Source: an uncultured Prolixibacteraceae bacterium
GTDB lineage: Bacteria; Bacteroidota; Bacteroidia; Bacteroidales; Prolixibacteraceae
Direction of reading: 5' to 3'
DNA: 64,000 nt
Assembly (NCBI GenBank): GCA_913063265.1
Contig: CAJXZG010000001.1
Location: 1 to 64,000, forward strand
Shown: piece by piece, positions 25,363-34,236 of the stretch
Numbering within the stretch: the stretch's first letter is position 1
Layout: each line of letters opens with the position of its first letter
Translations under genes and position numbers: made by a program
Notes under the pieces: model-generated
Databases searched by the model: none
Told to the model about the DNA's origin: nothing
Seen by the model: the letters and a program-made list of their open reading frames with translations, nothing else

Positions 25363-26547
25363 ATGCTAAAATCAAACCGGATTCTTTCAATCGATATAAT
25401 GAGGGGGCTAACCCTTTTTTTAATGCTTTTTGTAAACGATTTATATGTACCAGGTGTGCCTGAATGGCTAACGCATACAAAAGCAGATTATGATGGAATG
25501 GGATTGGCCGACTGGGTATTCCCCGGCTTTTTATTTATGGTCGGAATGGCCATACCATATGCAATTCAAAGCCGGATAAGGATAGGAGACAACAATTTAA
25601 GAATTTTTGGTCATGTTCTTATCAGGACTGCAAGCCTTCTTCTGATTGGTGTTTTGATGTTGAACACTTCCAGGATTAATCCGGAATTAAGCGGAATTAG
25701 CAAAAATCTGTGGGCTATACTTATGTATGTTTCTGTTTTTCTAATCTGGAATAATTACAGAGATTTAAGCATTAAGGTTGTTGTTTTTTTAAAAGCATTG
25801 GGAATTATCGGATTAATAGTTTTGGCAGCTGTTTTTAAAAGTGGTACACCTGAGAATGTGAGTTGGATGCACACTGGTTGGTGGGGGATATTGGGACTGA
25901 TAGGCTGGGGATATTTGGTTTCCGCGCTTGTTTATATGTTAAGTCGTGAAAGCCTTTTAAAAACCGGAATTTTTTGCTTATTGTTTGTTGGATTAAATAT
26001 TCTTTCTCAACTTCAGTTGACTTCTTTTTTGGATCCGATTAATCCTGTGTTTGGAGTAATTATCAGCGGTAATGTTCCTTCAATAGTATTAACCGGACTA
26101 TTCTTTAGTTTGCTTTTAAGAAGGATTGGAAAAGAGAATTTGAAAAAATTTTTACTGGTTGCAATAGTTTTGGGTATTGTAGTTCTTATATCGGGTTTTG
26201 TTTTGCGAAACTGGTTTATAATTTCGAAAATTAAAGGTACACCAAGCTGGGCGATGATATGCAACGGAATAAGTATTCTTGTTTTTGCTGTATTATTCTT
26301 TGTGATAGATGTTTTAGGTTTTACAAGATGGTCTGCATTATTTAAACCTGCAGGACAAAACTCCTTAACCACGTATTTAGCTCCTGATATAATTTATTTT
26401 ATTATCTGGTCTGTTTCCTTTCCAGTGTTGTTTTATAAACAATCTGATATTCCACTTGTGGTTGTAGCAGGTTCGTTGGCATGGGCTGCAGCAATGATTG
26501 GATTTGCAGCCTTATTGTCAAAAATTGGAATTCGATTAAAGTTGTAG
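25363..26547 (+). CDS. DUF5009/HGSNAT-like membrane acyltransferase family protein
   Basis: A 394-residue protein with about eleven hydrophobic segments. The opening RILSIDIMRGLTLFLMLFVNDL and the following GLADWVFPGFLFMVGMAIPYA are hallmarks of the DUF5009/DUF1624-like group. That group is related to heparan-alpha-glucosaminide N-acetyltransferase (YeiB/acyltransferase_3-like). Human HGSNAT moves acetyl from cytosolic acetyl-CoA to terminal glucosamine in the lumen; the bacterial relatives are mostly uncharacterised. A role in acetylating an envelope or scavenged sugar fits its neighbour, a secreted PIG-L deacetylase, but this is inference. It is convergent with that gene. Confidence 0.75.
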   Translation: MLKSNRILSIDIMRGLTLFLMLFVNDLYVPGVPEWLTHTKADYDGMGLADWVFPGFLFMVGMAIPYAIQSRIRIGDNNLRIFGHVLIRTASLLLIGVLMLNTSRINPELSGISKNLWAILMYVSVFLIWNNYRDLSIKVVVFLKALGIIGLIVLAAVFKSGTPENVSWMHTGWWGILGLIGWGYLVSALVYMLSRESLLKTGIFCLLFVGLNILSQLQLTSFLDPINPVFGVIISGNVPSIVLTGLFFSLLLRRIGKENLKKFLLVAIVLGIVVLISGFVLRNWFIISKIKGTPSWAMICNGISILVFAVLFFVIDVLGFTRWSALFKPAGQNSLTTYLAPDIIYFIIWSVSFPVLFYKQSDIPLVVVAGSLAWAAAMIGFAALLSKIGIRLKL

Positions 26548-26581
26548 TCTTCTTTAAAACTTAATGTTTTGTTTACCCTTA

Positions 26582-27454
26582 TTATTTTCCTATCATAGGA
26601 AATAGCATTCTTATTTCATCATCCGATGGCCTTCTTCCATATTCACATATTTCAAAAGCTTCAGCATACCTGATCTCGACCGCTTCTTCTTCACCATACC
26701 ATTTTACAAGCGATTTTTGAACTTCCTCTGTTTTTCCTGGTTTTCTCCATTCAGCCAACCATTCCAATCTTTCTTTTTCAGTGTCAGGCACCTGGTCCAA
26801 TTTCCCGGATGTCCAGGGTAACCATTCAAAAAACTGAGATTCGTGAGCAGACATGGCATAAATTTTTTGGTCAAAAACATCTGTAATATCCACAGCTATA
26901 TCGGGGACAAAAGGTGTTGGTTTTTTAAATCTGTCCTGAGTGTACAGAAACACCGGATTCTTTTTTAACGGCGATGTATCGGGAGCAACGTTTGGAACAA
27001 TAACCATATAGGCAGCATCCTGAACCAAAATTGCTGTATTTCGGTGGTCAGGATGATAATCATTTGGTCTAGGTCCAATTACAATATCAGCATTCCATTT
27101 TCTTATTAACCGAATAATATCCAATCGGATCTCCAATGTTGGCATAAGTTCTCCGTCATGATTATCCATAACAACATATTCTACTCCAAATCTTTTCCCG
27201 GCTTCTTTGGCTTCTGCAGTTCGGATTTTAGCCAATGCACCTCCTCCTTTTTCATGATGCCCGGCATCGCCGTTGGTTACCGAAACAAACAGGACATTAT
27301 GACCTTCTTCAGCAAACAAAATTGCAGTACCTCCTGCATCGATATCACAATCATCGGGATGGGCACCAATAACAACCACATTTAATTTTTCCTGAGATAT
27401 ACAAATCCCTGAAAAAAGAAATAGAAATATTACAGAAGAGAAGAATCTTTTCAT
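26582..27454 (-). CDS. Secreted PIG-L/LmbE family deacetylase
   Basis: A 290-residue exported zinc deacetylase. The signal peptide MKRFFSSVIFLFLFSGICIS is followed by the metal motif VIGAHPDDCDIDAGG (A-H-P-D-D). Then come SVTNGDAGHH, and RPNDYHPDHRNTAILVQDA, with the third metal ligand in H-P-D-H. The family removes N-acetyl groups from GlcNAc-containing substrates. The export signal implies a periplasmic or outer glycan substrate, which is less common than the cytoplasmic BshB/MshB-type enzymes. It lies 144 bp downstream of fabI on the same strand but beyond its terminator, so it is probably a separate unit. Confidence 0.85.
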   Translation of the reverse strand: MKRFFSSVIFLFLFSGICISQEKLNVVVIGAHPDDCDIDAGGTAILFAEEGHNVLFVSVTNGDAGHHEKGGGALAKIRTAEAKEAGKRFGVEYVVMDNHDGELMPTLEIRLDIIRLIRKWNADIVIGPRPNDYHPDHRNTAILVQDAAYMVIVPNVAPDTSPLKKNPVFLYTQDRFKKPTPFVPDIAVDITDVFDQKIYAMSAHESQFFEWLPWTSGKLDQVPDTEKERLEWLAEWRKPGKTEEVQKSLVKWYGEEEAVEIRYAEAFEICEYGRRPSDDEIRMLFPMIGK

Positions 27455-27546
27455 TGAAGTTCAGATTTGAATTAATTGGATTAAAAATAAGAAATTGAAA
27501 TGGTATTTATTTATTCTGCCGGATAATTTCAAAATTTGACAAAAAA

Positions 27547-27570
27547 AAGAACCGCTTAAAAACGGTTCTT
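27547..27570 (-). terminator. Rho-independent terminator of fabI
   Basis: An 8-bp stem AAGAACCG/CGGTTCTT with an 8-base loop. On the minus strand it is followed by a run of at least eight T, 29 bases after the fabI stop. Confidence 0.85.
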
Positions 27571-27598
27571 CAAATTTTATGTCAGAAATTTTTGATTA

Positions 27599-28465
27599 CT
27601 AGTCAAATTTATGTTCGTCAGCTTTTGGGCCGCAATCACAATCGTGGTGTAATCCTTTTTCATATTGTTGCAGTGCCCGTAAACTCATTCCCATGTTCGA
27701 AAATCCTCCATCATGGAAAAGATTCTGCATGGTGACTTTTTTAGTTAAATCTGAGAATAGAGTAATACAGTAATCTGCACATTCATCTCCGGTTGCATTT
27801 CCTAATGGCGACATTCTTTCTGCAAAATCCAAAAGCCTGTCAAAGCCTTTTACTCCACTACCGGCCGTGGTTATGGTTGGTGATTGCGAAATAGTATTAA
27901 TACGTACCCGGCGCTCACGTCCATAAATATATCCAAAACTACGTGCAATCGACTCCAATAAAGATTTTGCATCAGCCATGTCATTATAACCAAAGAAAGT
28001 TCTTTGAGCTGCCACATAAGATAATGCAACTACCGAACCCCACTCATTAATGGCATCCAGTTTGCGCGCTGTTTGTAATACTTTATGAAAAGATATGGCA
28101 GAAACATCGAGTGTTTTATCCAGATAATTATAATCCAAATCACTGTAATGTCTCTCTTTTCTTACATTTGGCGACATACCAATGGAGTGAAGTACAAAAT
28201 CTATTTTTCCTCCTAAAACCTCCATTGATTTTATAAATAGGTTATTCAGGTCCTCCACTTTAGTTGCGTCGGCTCCAATTACCGTTGTTTTTAGTTTTTC
28301 AGCCAGAGCATTAGTTTCACCCATTCTAATGGCAACGGGAGTATTGGTAAGAATTACTGTAGCCCCTTCTTCATGTGCCCTTTCAGCAACTTTCCATGCT
28401 ATCGACTCCGGATTTAATGCTCCGAAAATGATTCCTTTTTTGCCTTTCAGCAGTTTATTACTCAT
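27599..28465 (-). CDS. fabI: Enoyl-[acyl-carrier-protein] reductase [NADH] FabI
   Basis: A 288-residue enzyme for the last reduction in each round of type II fatty acid synthesis, the target of triclosan-class inhibitors. It has the FabI nucleotide motif GKKGIIFGALNPESIAWKVAE. It also has VLHSIGMSP, and the catalytic Y-x6-K in GYNDMADAKSLLESIARSFG. The substrate-loop region is ISQSPTITTAGSGVKGF, with C-terminal LFHDGGFSNMGM. The C-terminal tail is about 20 residues longer than E. coli FabI and ends in a Cys/Asp-rich DCDCGPKADE stretch. A TAACTTTG box lies 30 bases upstream, and a strong terminator follows, so it appears monocistronic. Confidence 0.93.
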   Translation of the reverse strand: MSNKLLKGKKGIIFGALNPESIAWKVAERAHEEGATVILTNTPVAIRMGETNALAEKLKTTVIGADATKVEDLNNLFIKSMEVLGGKIDFVLHSIGMSPNVRKERHYSDLDYNYLDKTLDVSAISFHKVLQTARKLDAINEWGSVVALSYVAAQRTFFGYNDMADAKSLLESIARSFGYIYGRERRVRINTISQSPTITTAGSGVKGFDRLLDFAERMSPLGNATGDECADYCITLFSDLTKKVTMQNLFHDGGFSNMGMSLRALQQYEKGLHHDCDCGPKADEHKFD

Positions 28466-28494
28466 ATTATTTATTTATGATAATTTTCGTTTTG

Positions 28495-28502
28495 CAAAGT
28501 TA
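28495..28502 (-). promoter_or_regulatory. -7 element (TAACTTTG on minus strand) for fabI
   Basis: The plus strand CAAAGTTA is an exact TAnnTTTG match on the minus strand, 30 bases before the fabI ATG. The -33 position is only T-rich. Confidence 0.5.
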
Positions 28503-28700
28503 ATTGAGTTTAAATTAAATTAAAAACGCAGTTATTAAAACCGCGGTTTTACAACTTTATTTAACTTCTTTATTCAAATATTGTTCGATTTGGTTCGAAA
28601 AATAGAACTCTGTAGTTATCTATATTCAGGGATTTTTTTTTACGAAATCCCTTATCTGTTTTAAAGAATTGTGATTTTATCTAAACTCATTCCAAATAAG

Positions 28701-28731
28701 TTTGTTGTTTAACAAAAAGCATTTATATTTG
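28701..28731 (+). promoter_or_regulatory. Consensus Bacteroidota promoter of the methionine operon
   Basis: TTTG at 28701-28704, then 19 bp, then TATATTTG at 28724-28731. This is a full match to TTTG-N19-TAnnTTTG. The predicted start of transcription, near 28737, is about 17 bases before the leader ORF. Confidence 0.8.
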
Positions 28732-28753
28732 GCACATACAAAATCGACAAGAA

Positions 28754-28867
28754 ATGAATTCAGTTTTGATACATAGCTTCAAAAATTCAGTTACTTCCGG
28801 TAATTGCTGTGTTTTCATGTTGTCGTCGATGTCTATGTGTATGCACAAGCCTTCTTTCTGTTGTTAA
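28754..28867 (+). CDS. Met/Cys-rich leader peptide of the methionine operon (candidate)
   Basis: A 37-codon ORF from ATG 28754 to TAA 28865-28867, lying between a consensus promoter and the aspartokinase gene (64 bases away). Its second half reads SGNCCVFMLSSMSMCMHKPS then FCC and stop. In total it has five Met, five Cys and eight Ser in 37 residues. Because the downstream genes make homoserine-derived sulfur amino acids, the simplest reading is a ribosome-stalling leader that senses Met or Cys supply. I see no classic terminator hairpin with a T-run after it; only a weak GAATGA/TCATTC pairing (28871-28876, 28911-28916). The mechanism might therefore be translational coupling or Rho-dependent. 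It could be a chance ORF, but composition and position argue against that. Confidence 0.65.
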   Translation: MNSVLIHSFKNSVTSGNCCVFMLSSMSMCMHKPSFCC

Positions 28868-28931
28868 TGGAATGAAGGCAATTATATTCTGAGCGTAACA
28901 CATTCATATATCATTCAAAAATATTTTTAGT

Positions 28932-30266
28932 ATGTCGGATCGTATAATTCGATTTGGTGGCAGTAATATCGGGAATTCTAATTCTGCTATAAATCTTGAC
29001 AATTTTTTAAGCCGGGAAAAAGGGAGAAAAATAATCGTAGTTTCAGCTATTCCTGAAATTCTTTTATGGATTGAAAAGCGGGTAGAATTGGTTTTTAAAG
29101 AGCACATTGTTGCTGCAAATTTGAATCAAAAACTAACTTCATTCTTTGAAGACAGAGTTGATGGCAAACCAACAACAGAATATTTTAGACTTGTTGAACA
29201 ACTTTTAAGTTTATTGCAGGGAATTGCATTAATAGGAGATTATTCCAAAGCTTTAAAAGACCAGGTTTTAAGTTTTAGCGAAAAACTTTCGGTTGAAATT
29301 TTAATAGCGGAGTGGAAAGTAAAGAATAAAAGTGTAGAATCTTTGTGGCCTGAGCAAATTGGATTAAGAGCTAATTCAGAGTATGGCAATGCAACACTTT
29401 TGGATGTCAATACAAATTTCCTGAATAGTCTTTCTGAAGGAGTTTATATTCTGCCTGGTTCATACGGAATTTCGGAGAAGGGTAAAACAGTTCGTTCCGG
29501 AATTACTGCAGCGGATTACACAGCAGCTTTTCTAACTTCTTCAATGGGAGTTGAGAAATTGGAATTATGGGGACTTGATAATTTTTTTCAAAAAGCTGAT
29601 CCTCAAATAGTTTCAAATCCTCCGGTAATAGAAAGATTAACTTATTCAGAAGCCAGTGAACTGGCCTACTTCGAACATTACTCTTTTCACCCGAGGACAG
29701 TAGAGCCTCTAGAGTTAAAACATATACCAATTCAGGTGTTAAATACATCAGACGACAAAGGAAAAATTGATACAACCATAAATACTGAAACTTACATCGA
29801 TGACAAAATTGTAAAAAGTGTTGCCTGTACTGATGATATTTCATTTTTAAAGCTGGATGGTCCGGGAGTAGGTTTAAAACCAGGTATTTTGGCAAAAATT
29901 ACCACGCAGTTAAATGATGCCGGAATTAATATCAAATCTGTAATTACTTCTCAAATTTCCATCAACATAATTTTAGAAAAGAACACGGGAGATAAAGCAT
30001 TAAAGATTGTCGAAAAACTTGGATTTAATACGGTAAAAGATATTCACTTAATTAAAGATGTTTCACTCATTGGGATAATAGGCCACGGTATGCAGCAGAA
30101 TTATGGTGTGTCGGCAAAAATATTTAGCGCGGTTGCTCAACATAAAATTAATGTGCTTTTAAGTGGCTCAGGAGCTTCCGACCTGGTAAGTTACCTGGTG
30201 GTTAACAGCAATGATAAAGAGAAAAGCGTCAGGGTAATCTATCAGGCTTTTTTCGGTTCATATTAA
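28932..30266 (+). CDS. Divergent aspartokinase with C-terminal ACT domains
   Basis: A 444-residue homologue of monofunctional aspartate kinase, which commits aspartate to Lys, Thr and Met. The kinase domain (1-290) keeps the order of motifs but in altered form. The nucleotide-binding K-F-G-G-T-S reads RFGGSNIGN. The usual G-R-G-G-S-D-Y-T-A reads SGITAADYTAAF. ELAYFEHYSFHPRTVEPL is well kept. Two ACT domains follow (about 300-440: GPGVGLKPGILAKITTQLND, then GIIGHGMQQNYGVSAKIF), the usual site of amino-acid feedback. It heads the met operon behind the leader ORF, so it is probably the methionine-responsive isozyme. The changes in the kinase motifs leave open a weak or regulatory-only protein. 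Confidence 0.8.
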   Translation: MSDRIIRFGGSNIGNSNSAINLDNFLSREKGRKIIVVSAIPEILLWIEKRVELVFKEHIVAANLNQKLTSFFEDRVDGKPTTEYFRLVEQLLSLLQGIALIGDYSKALKDQVLSFSEKLSVEILIAEWKVKNKSVESLWPEQIGLRANSEYGNATLLDVNTNFLNSLSEGVYILPGSYGISEKGKTVRSGITAADYTAAFLTSSMGVEKLELWGLDNFFQKADPQIVSNPPVIERLTYSEASELAYFEHYSFHPRTVEPLELKHIPIQVLNTSDDKGKIDTTINTETYIDDKIVKSVACTDDISFLKLDGPGVGLKPGILAKITTQLNDAGINIKSVITSQISINIILEKNTGDKALKIVEKLGFNTVKDIHLIKDVSLIGIIGHGMQQNYGVSAKIFSAVAQHKINVLLSGSGASDLVSYLVVNSNDKEKSVRVIYQAFFGSY

Positions 30267-30335
30267 AAGTAAATATAACGAGTCGAAAACTTTTATTGAG
30301 TTAACGACTTATAATAAAAGACAAAAATTATTTGA

Positions 30336-31664
<1,329 letters not shown>

Positions 31665-31669
31665 TAAAG

Positions 31670-31738
31670 TAGGCAATAGGCGAAAAACGGTAGGCAAATT
31701 GAAAAAACTTGCTAACTACATTTTGCCTGTTGCCTATT
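31670..31738. repeat. Inverted AGGCAATAGGC-type simple repeat between metY and metA
   Basis: TAGGCAATAGGC and GGTAGGCAAA (31670-31698) face TTTTGCCTGTTGCCTATTTC (31721-31740). The two sides form an imperfect inverted repeat that could fold in mRNA just upstream of metA. The words resemble the simple-repeat family at 12.6 kb. Confidence 0.6.
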
Positions 31739-31777
31739 TCATATTTTTGTAATTATAAAAATTTATCACATCAAAAC

Positions 31778-32695
31778 ATGCCGTTAAAAATACCCGATAA
31801 GTTACCTGCCATTAAAATACTTCAAGAAGAGAATATTTTTGTAATGAATGAGTCAAGGGCAACTCATCAGGACATTCGTCCCTTAAAAATTATTATTCTT
31901 AACCTCATGCCTTTAAAAATTTCTACCGAGACTGATTTGTTGCGCTTGCTTTCAAATTCGCCTTTACAAATCGAAATTGATTTTATGAAAATTAAAGGAC
32001 ATACTCCTAAAAATACACCTTCGGAACATATGAGGGAGTTTTATCGTGAATTCGATCAGTTAAAGGAAATTAAGTACGATGGCATGATCATCACAGGTGC
32101 ACCGGTGGAGCAACTTCCTTTTGAAGAAGTGACATACTGGGATGAGATGAAACAAATAATGGACTGGGCTGAACATCACGTTACTTCATCTTTATACATT
32201 TGCTGGGCAGCGCAGGCAGCATTATTTCATTATTACGGAATACCTAAGTACCCCCTTGAAAAAAAAATGTTCGGAGTTTTTCCGCATAAAAATACTCATA
32301 AACAATTACCCATATTTCGTGGATTTGATGATATTTACCAAATTCCTCATTCACGTCATACAGAAGTCAGGGAAAAGGATATAAAAAAAATTAATGCACT
32401 TGAAATTATTTCCACTTCTAAAGAGGCAGGTGTTTCGATTGTTAAAGCTAAAAATGGCCGTCAGCTTTTTATAACAGGTCATTCAGAATATTCACGTCAT
32501 ACCCTGGATAGTGAGTATAAAAGAGACAAATCCAAAAATCTGCCTATTGAAATTCCTCTAAATTATTATCCTGACAATAATCCTGAAAATACTCCGGTAA
32601 TGAGCTGGAAATCAACTGCAAATTTGTTTTTCTCCAATTGGTTGAATTATTATGTATATCAGGAAACACCATACAATTTGGATGAGATTGAATAG
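31778..32695 (+). CDS. metA: Homoserine O-acetyltransferase, MetA family (acetyl-CoA type)
   Basis: A 305-residue MetA-fold enzyme that acylates homoserine. The catalytic Cys142 is in YICWAAQAALFHYYG, and the active-site His is in GHSEYSRHTLDSEY, together with HSRHTEV. MetA proteins are often called succinyltransferases. The residue that decides acyl-CoA choice is Gly111 in E. coli (succinyl) and Glu111 in acetyl-CoA-using enzymes such as that of Bacillus cereus. Here TGAPVEQLPFEEVTYW places Glu exactly at 111, predicting acetyl-CoA, which fits the adjacent metY. The start is ATG 31778; the frame extends to 31709, but that part is repeat-derived. Confidence 0.9.
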   Translation: MPLKIPDKLPAIKILQEENIFVMNESRATHQDIRPLKIIILNLMPLKISTETDLLRLLSNSPLQIEIDFMKIKGHTPKNTPSEHMREFYREFDQLKEIKYDGMIITGAPVEQLPFEEVTYWDEMKQIMDWAEHHVTSSLYICWAAQAALFHYYGIPKYPLEKKMFGVFPHKNTHKQLPIFRGFDDIYQIPHSRHTEVREKDIKKINALEIISTSKEAGVSIVKAKNGRQLFITGHSEYSRHTLDSEYKRDKSKNLPIEIPLNYYPDNNPENTPVMSWKSTANLFFSNWLNYYVYQETPYNLDEIE

Positions 32696-32699
32696 GGTA

Positions 32700-32731
32700 A
32701 TCCGTCTAGCGGTTTGATCTGCTTGGCGGAT
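32700..32731. repeat. Imperfect hairpin after metA
   Basis: ATCCGTCTAGC (32700-32710) pairs with GCTTGGCGGAT (32721-32731) over 11 positions, with one mismatch and a G-T pair. There is no T-run, so it is more REP-like than a terminator. Confidence 0.5.
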
Positions 32732-32815
32732 AGCACAAAAGAATTGTAACCATATTTTTTCATTTCGTTCATTAAGCTTAATTTTGATATCAATACAATT
32801 AAAATTAATAAACGG

Positions 32816-33463
32816 ATGAAAAAAATAGCAGTTGTTTTGGCCGGAAGCGGTGTTTACGATGGAGCCGAAATTCATGAGTCAGTTCTTACAATGTTGGCAA
32901 TTTCTCGGAAAGGTGCAAGTTATCAATGTTTTGCACCCGACAAAAACCAGGCACATGTGGTAAATCATTTAACAGGTGAAGAAATGCCTGAAACAAGAAA
33001 TGTATTGGTTGAAGCTGCCCGAATTGCTCGCGGAAATATTAAACCGCTATCAGAGTATAAAGCGAAGGATTATGATGCGTTAATTTTTCCGGGTGGCTTC
33101 GGTGTGGCAAAAAACCTGTGTACATTCGCTTTTGATGGAGTAGATTGTACAGTAACGGAAGAAGTGGAAAAAGTAATACAGGAAACCAATGCTGCCAATA
33201 AGCCAATTGGAGCTTTATGTATTTCGCCGGTATTAATCGCAAAAGTTTTGGAAGGAGTTGAAGTTACCATCGGACAGGATGAAGGTGCTTCTGGTGCAAT
33301 AGAAACCTTTGGTGGGAAACATATAAAAACTTCGCATGGAGAAATCGTATACGATAAAAAATTTAATTTGGTAACCACACCGTGTTATATGCTTGACGCA
33401 TCTATCGACCAGATTGCAGATGGTGCATATAATGTAGTTACTAAAATCCTTGAACTTTTGTAA
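32816..33463 (+). CDS. elbB: ElbB-type glyoxalase, DJ-1/PfpI superfamily
   Basis: A 215-residue class I glutamine-amidotransferase-like protein of the DJ-1/PfpI group. The motifs KKIAVVLAGSGVYDGAEIHE, ALIFPGGFGVAKNLCTFAF and the nucleophile Cys in PIGALCISPVLIAKVL are characteristic of ElbB. E. coli ElbB has glyoxalase activity in vitro and was first linked to isoprenoid synthesis; its physiological role is unclear. It is preceded by TAATTTTG at 32779-32786, a fair -7 box, so it is probably transcribed apart from the met operon. tatD follows by 21 bases. Confidence 0.9.
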   Translation: MKKIAVVLAGSGVYDGAEIHESVLTMLAISRKGASYQCFAPDKNQAHVVNHLTGEEMPETRNVLVEAARIARGNIKPLSEYKAKDYDALIFPGGFGVAKNLCTFAFDGVDCTVTEEVEKVIQETNAANKPIGALCISPVLIAKVLEGVEVTIGQDEGASGAIETFGGKHIKTSHGEIVYDKKFNLVTTPCYMLDASIDQIADGAYNVVTKILELL

Positions 33464-33484
33464 TAAGGATTATTAAAATATAAA

Positions 33485-34171
33485 ATGAAAACAGCTCCCT
33501 TTGTTGATATTCACACACATCCAAACCGGATTGAAAAGGATACTGTCGTTGTTCAGAATATGTTTCCCGGGGAAAGTTTTGCAGCGTTTTCAGGAAGAAA
33601 TTTTTATTCTGTGGGTCTGCATCCCTGGCATTTAAAAAGTCCTGACGAAAATAATGAAATGTTGACTCTTGTTGAAAATGCACTTGAATTCGATCATGTT
33701 TGTTTTGTGGGTGAATGTGGATTGGACAAAAAGGTCGATGTAGATTTTAATGAGCAGGTGAGAATTTTTAAGGCTCATGTTATAATTGCTGAAGAATGCA
33801 GGCGTCCTGTGATTATTCATTGTGTTAAAGCTTATAATGAGATATTTCAGCTACACGAAAAACTTCGTCCTGAAATGCCATGGATAATGCATGGATATCA
33901 GGGGAACATGCAGGTAACAAAACAATTGGGGAAAAGAGGTATTTTGTTTTCATTTGGAAAAAGTCTATTTAATAAAAAATCAAAATCCATAGAATCATTA
34001 AAGTGTTTACCAATGGAGAAAATTTTTTTTGAAACGGATGAGTTTGACCGGGATGTTGATGAGATTTACAAAAAGGCTGCTGAACTTAAAAATGTGTCCA
34101 TAAATATTTTGAAAAACGAAGTGTTTAATAATTTTAATCGGATAGAAAGTTCACTGCTCTCACGATTTTAG
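33485..34171 (+). CDS. TatD family metal-dependent hydrolase (short form)
   Basis: A 228-residue TIM-barrel hydrolase. Metal-site motifs in order are VDIHTHPN, FVGECGLDKK, PVIIHCVKAY, WIMHGYQGN and IFFETDEFD, all five regions expected of TatD DNases. It is about 30 residues shorter than E. coli TatD (about 260), mostly by missing N-terminal loops, as often seen in Bacteroidota. The family removes 3' ends of DNA or acts on other substrates. It follows elbB by 21 bases and runs into the tcdA reading frame, so elbB-tatD-tcdA may be one transcript. Confidence 0.85.
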   Translation: MKTAPFVDIHTHPNRIEKDTVVVQNMFPGESFAAFSGRNFYSVGLHPWHLKSPDENNEMLTLVENALEFDHVCFVGECGLDKKVDVDFNEQVRIFKAHVIIAEECRRPVIIHCVKAYNEIFQLHEKLRPEMPWIMHGYQGNMQVTKQLGKRGILFSFGKSLFNKKSKSIESLKCLPMEKIFFETDEFDRDVDEIYKKAAELKNVSINILKNEVFNNFNRIESSLLSRF

Positions 34172-34236
34172 TGAAATGTTTTTTATCATCTTATGTTTAC
34201 TCAGAGTTTATAAGTAAACTCAAAACCAAAATTAAA

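Noticed and set aside
28868-28931. Classic attenuator terminator or SAM riboswitch after the leader ORF
   Set aside because: Only a weak six-base pairing is present, with no GC-rich stem plus T-run, and the space is too short for a known SAM aptamer.
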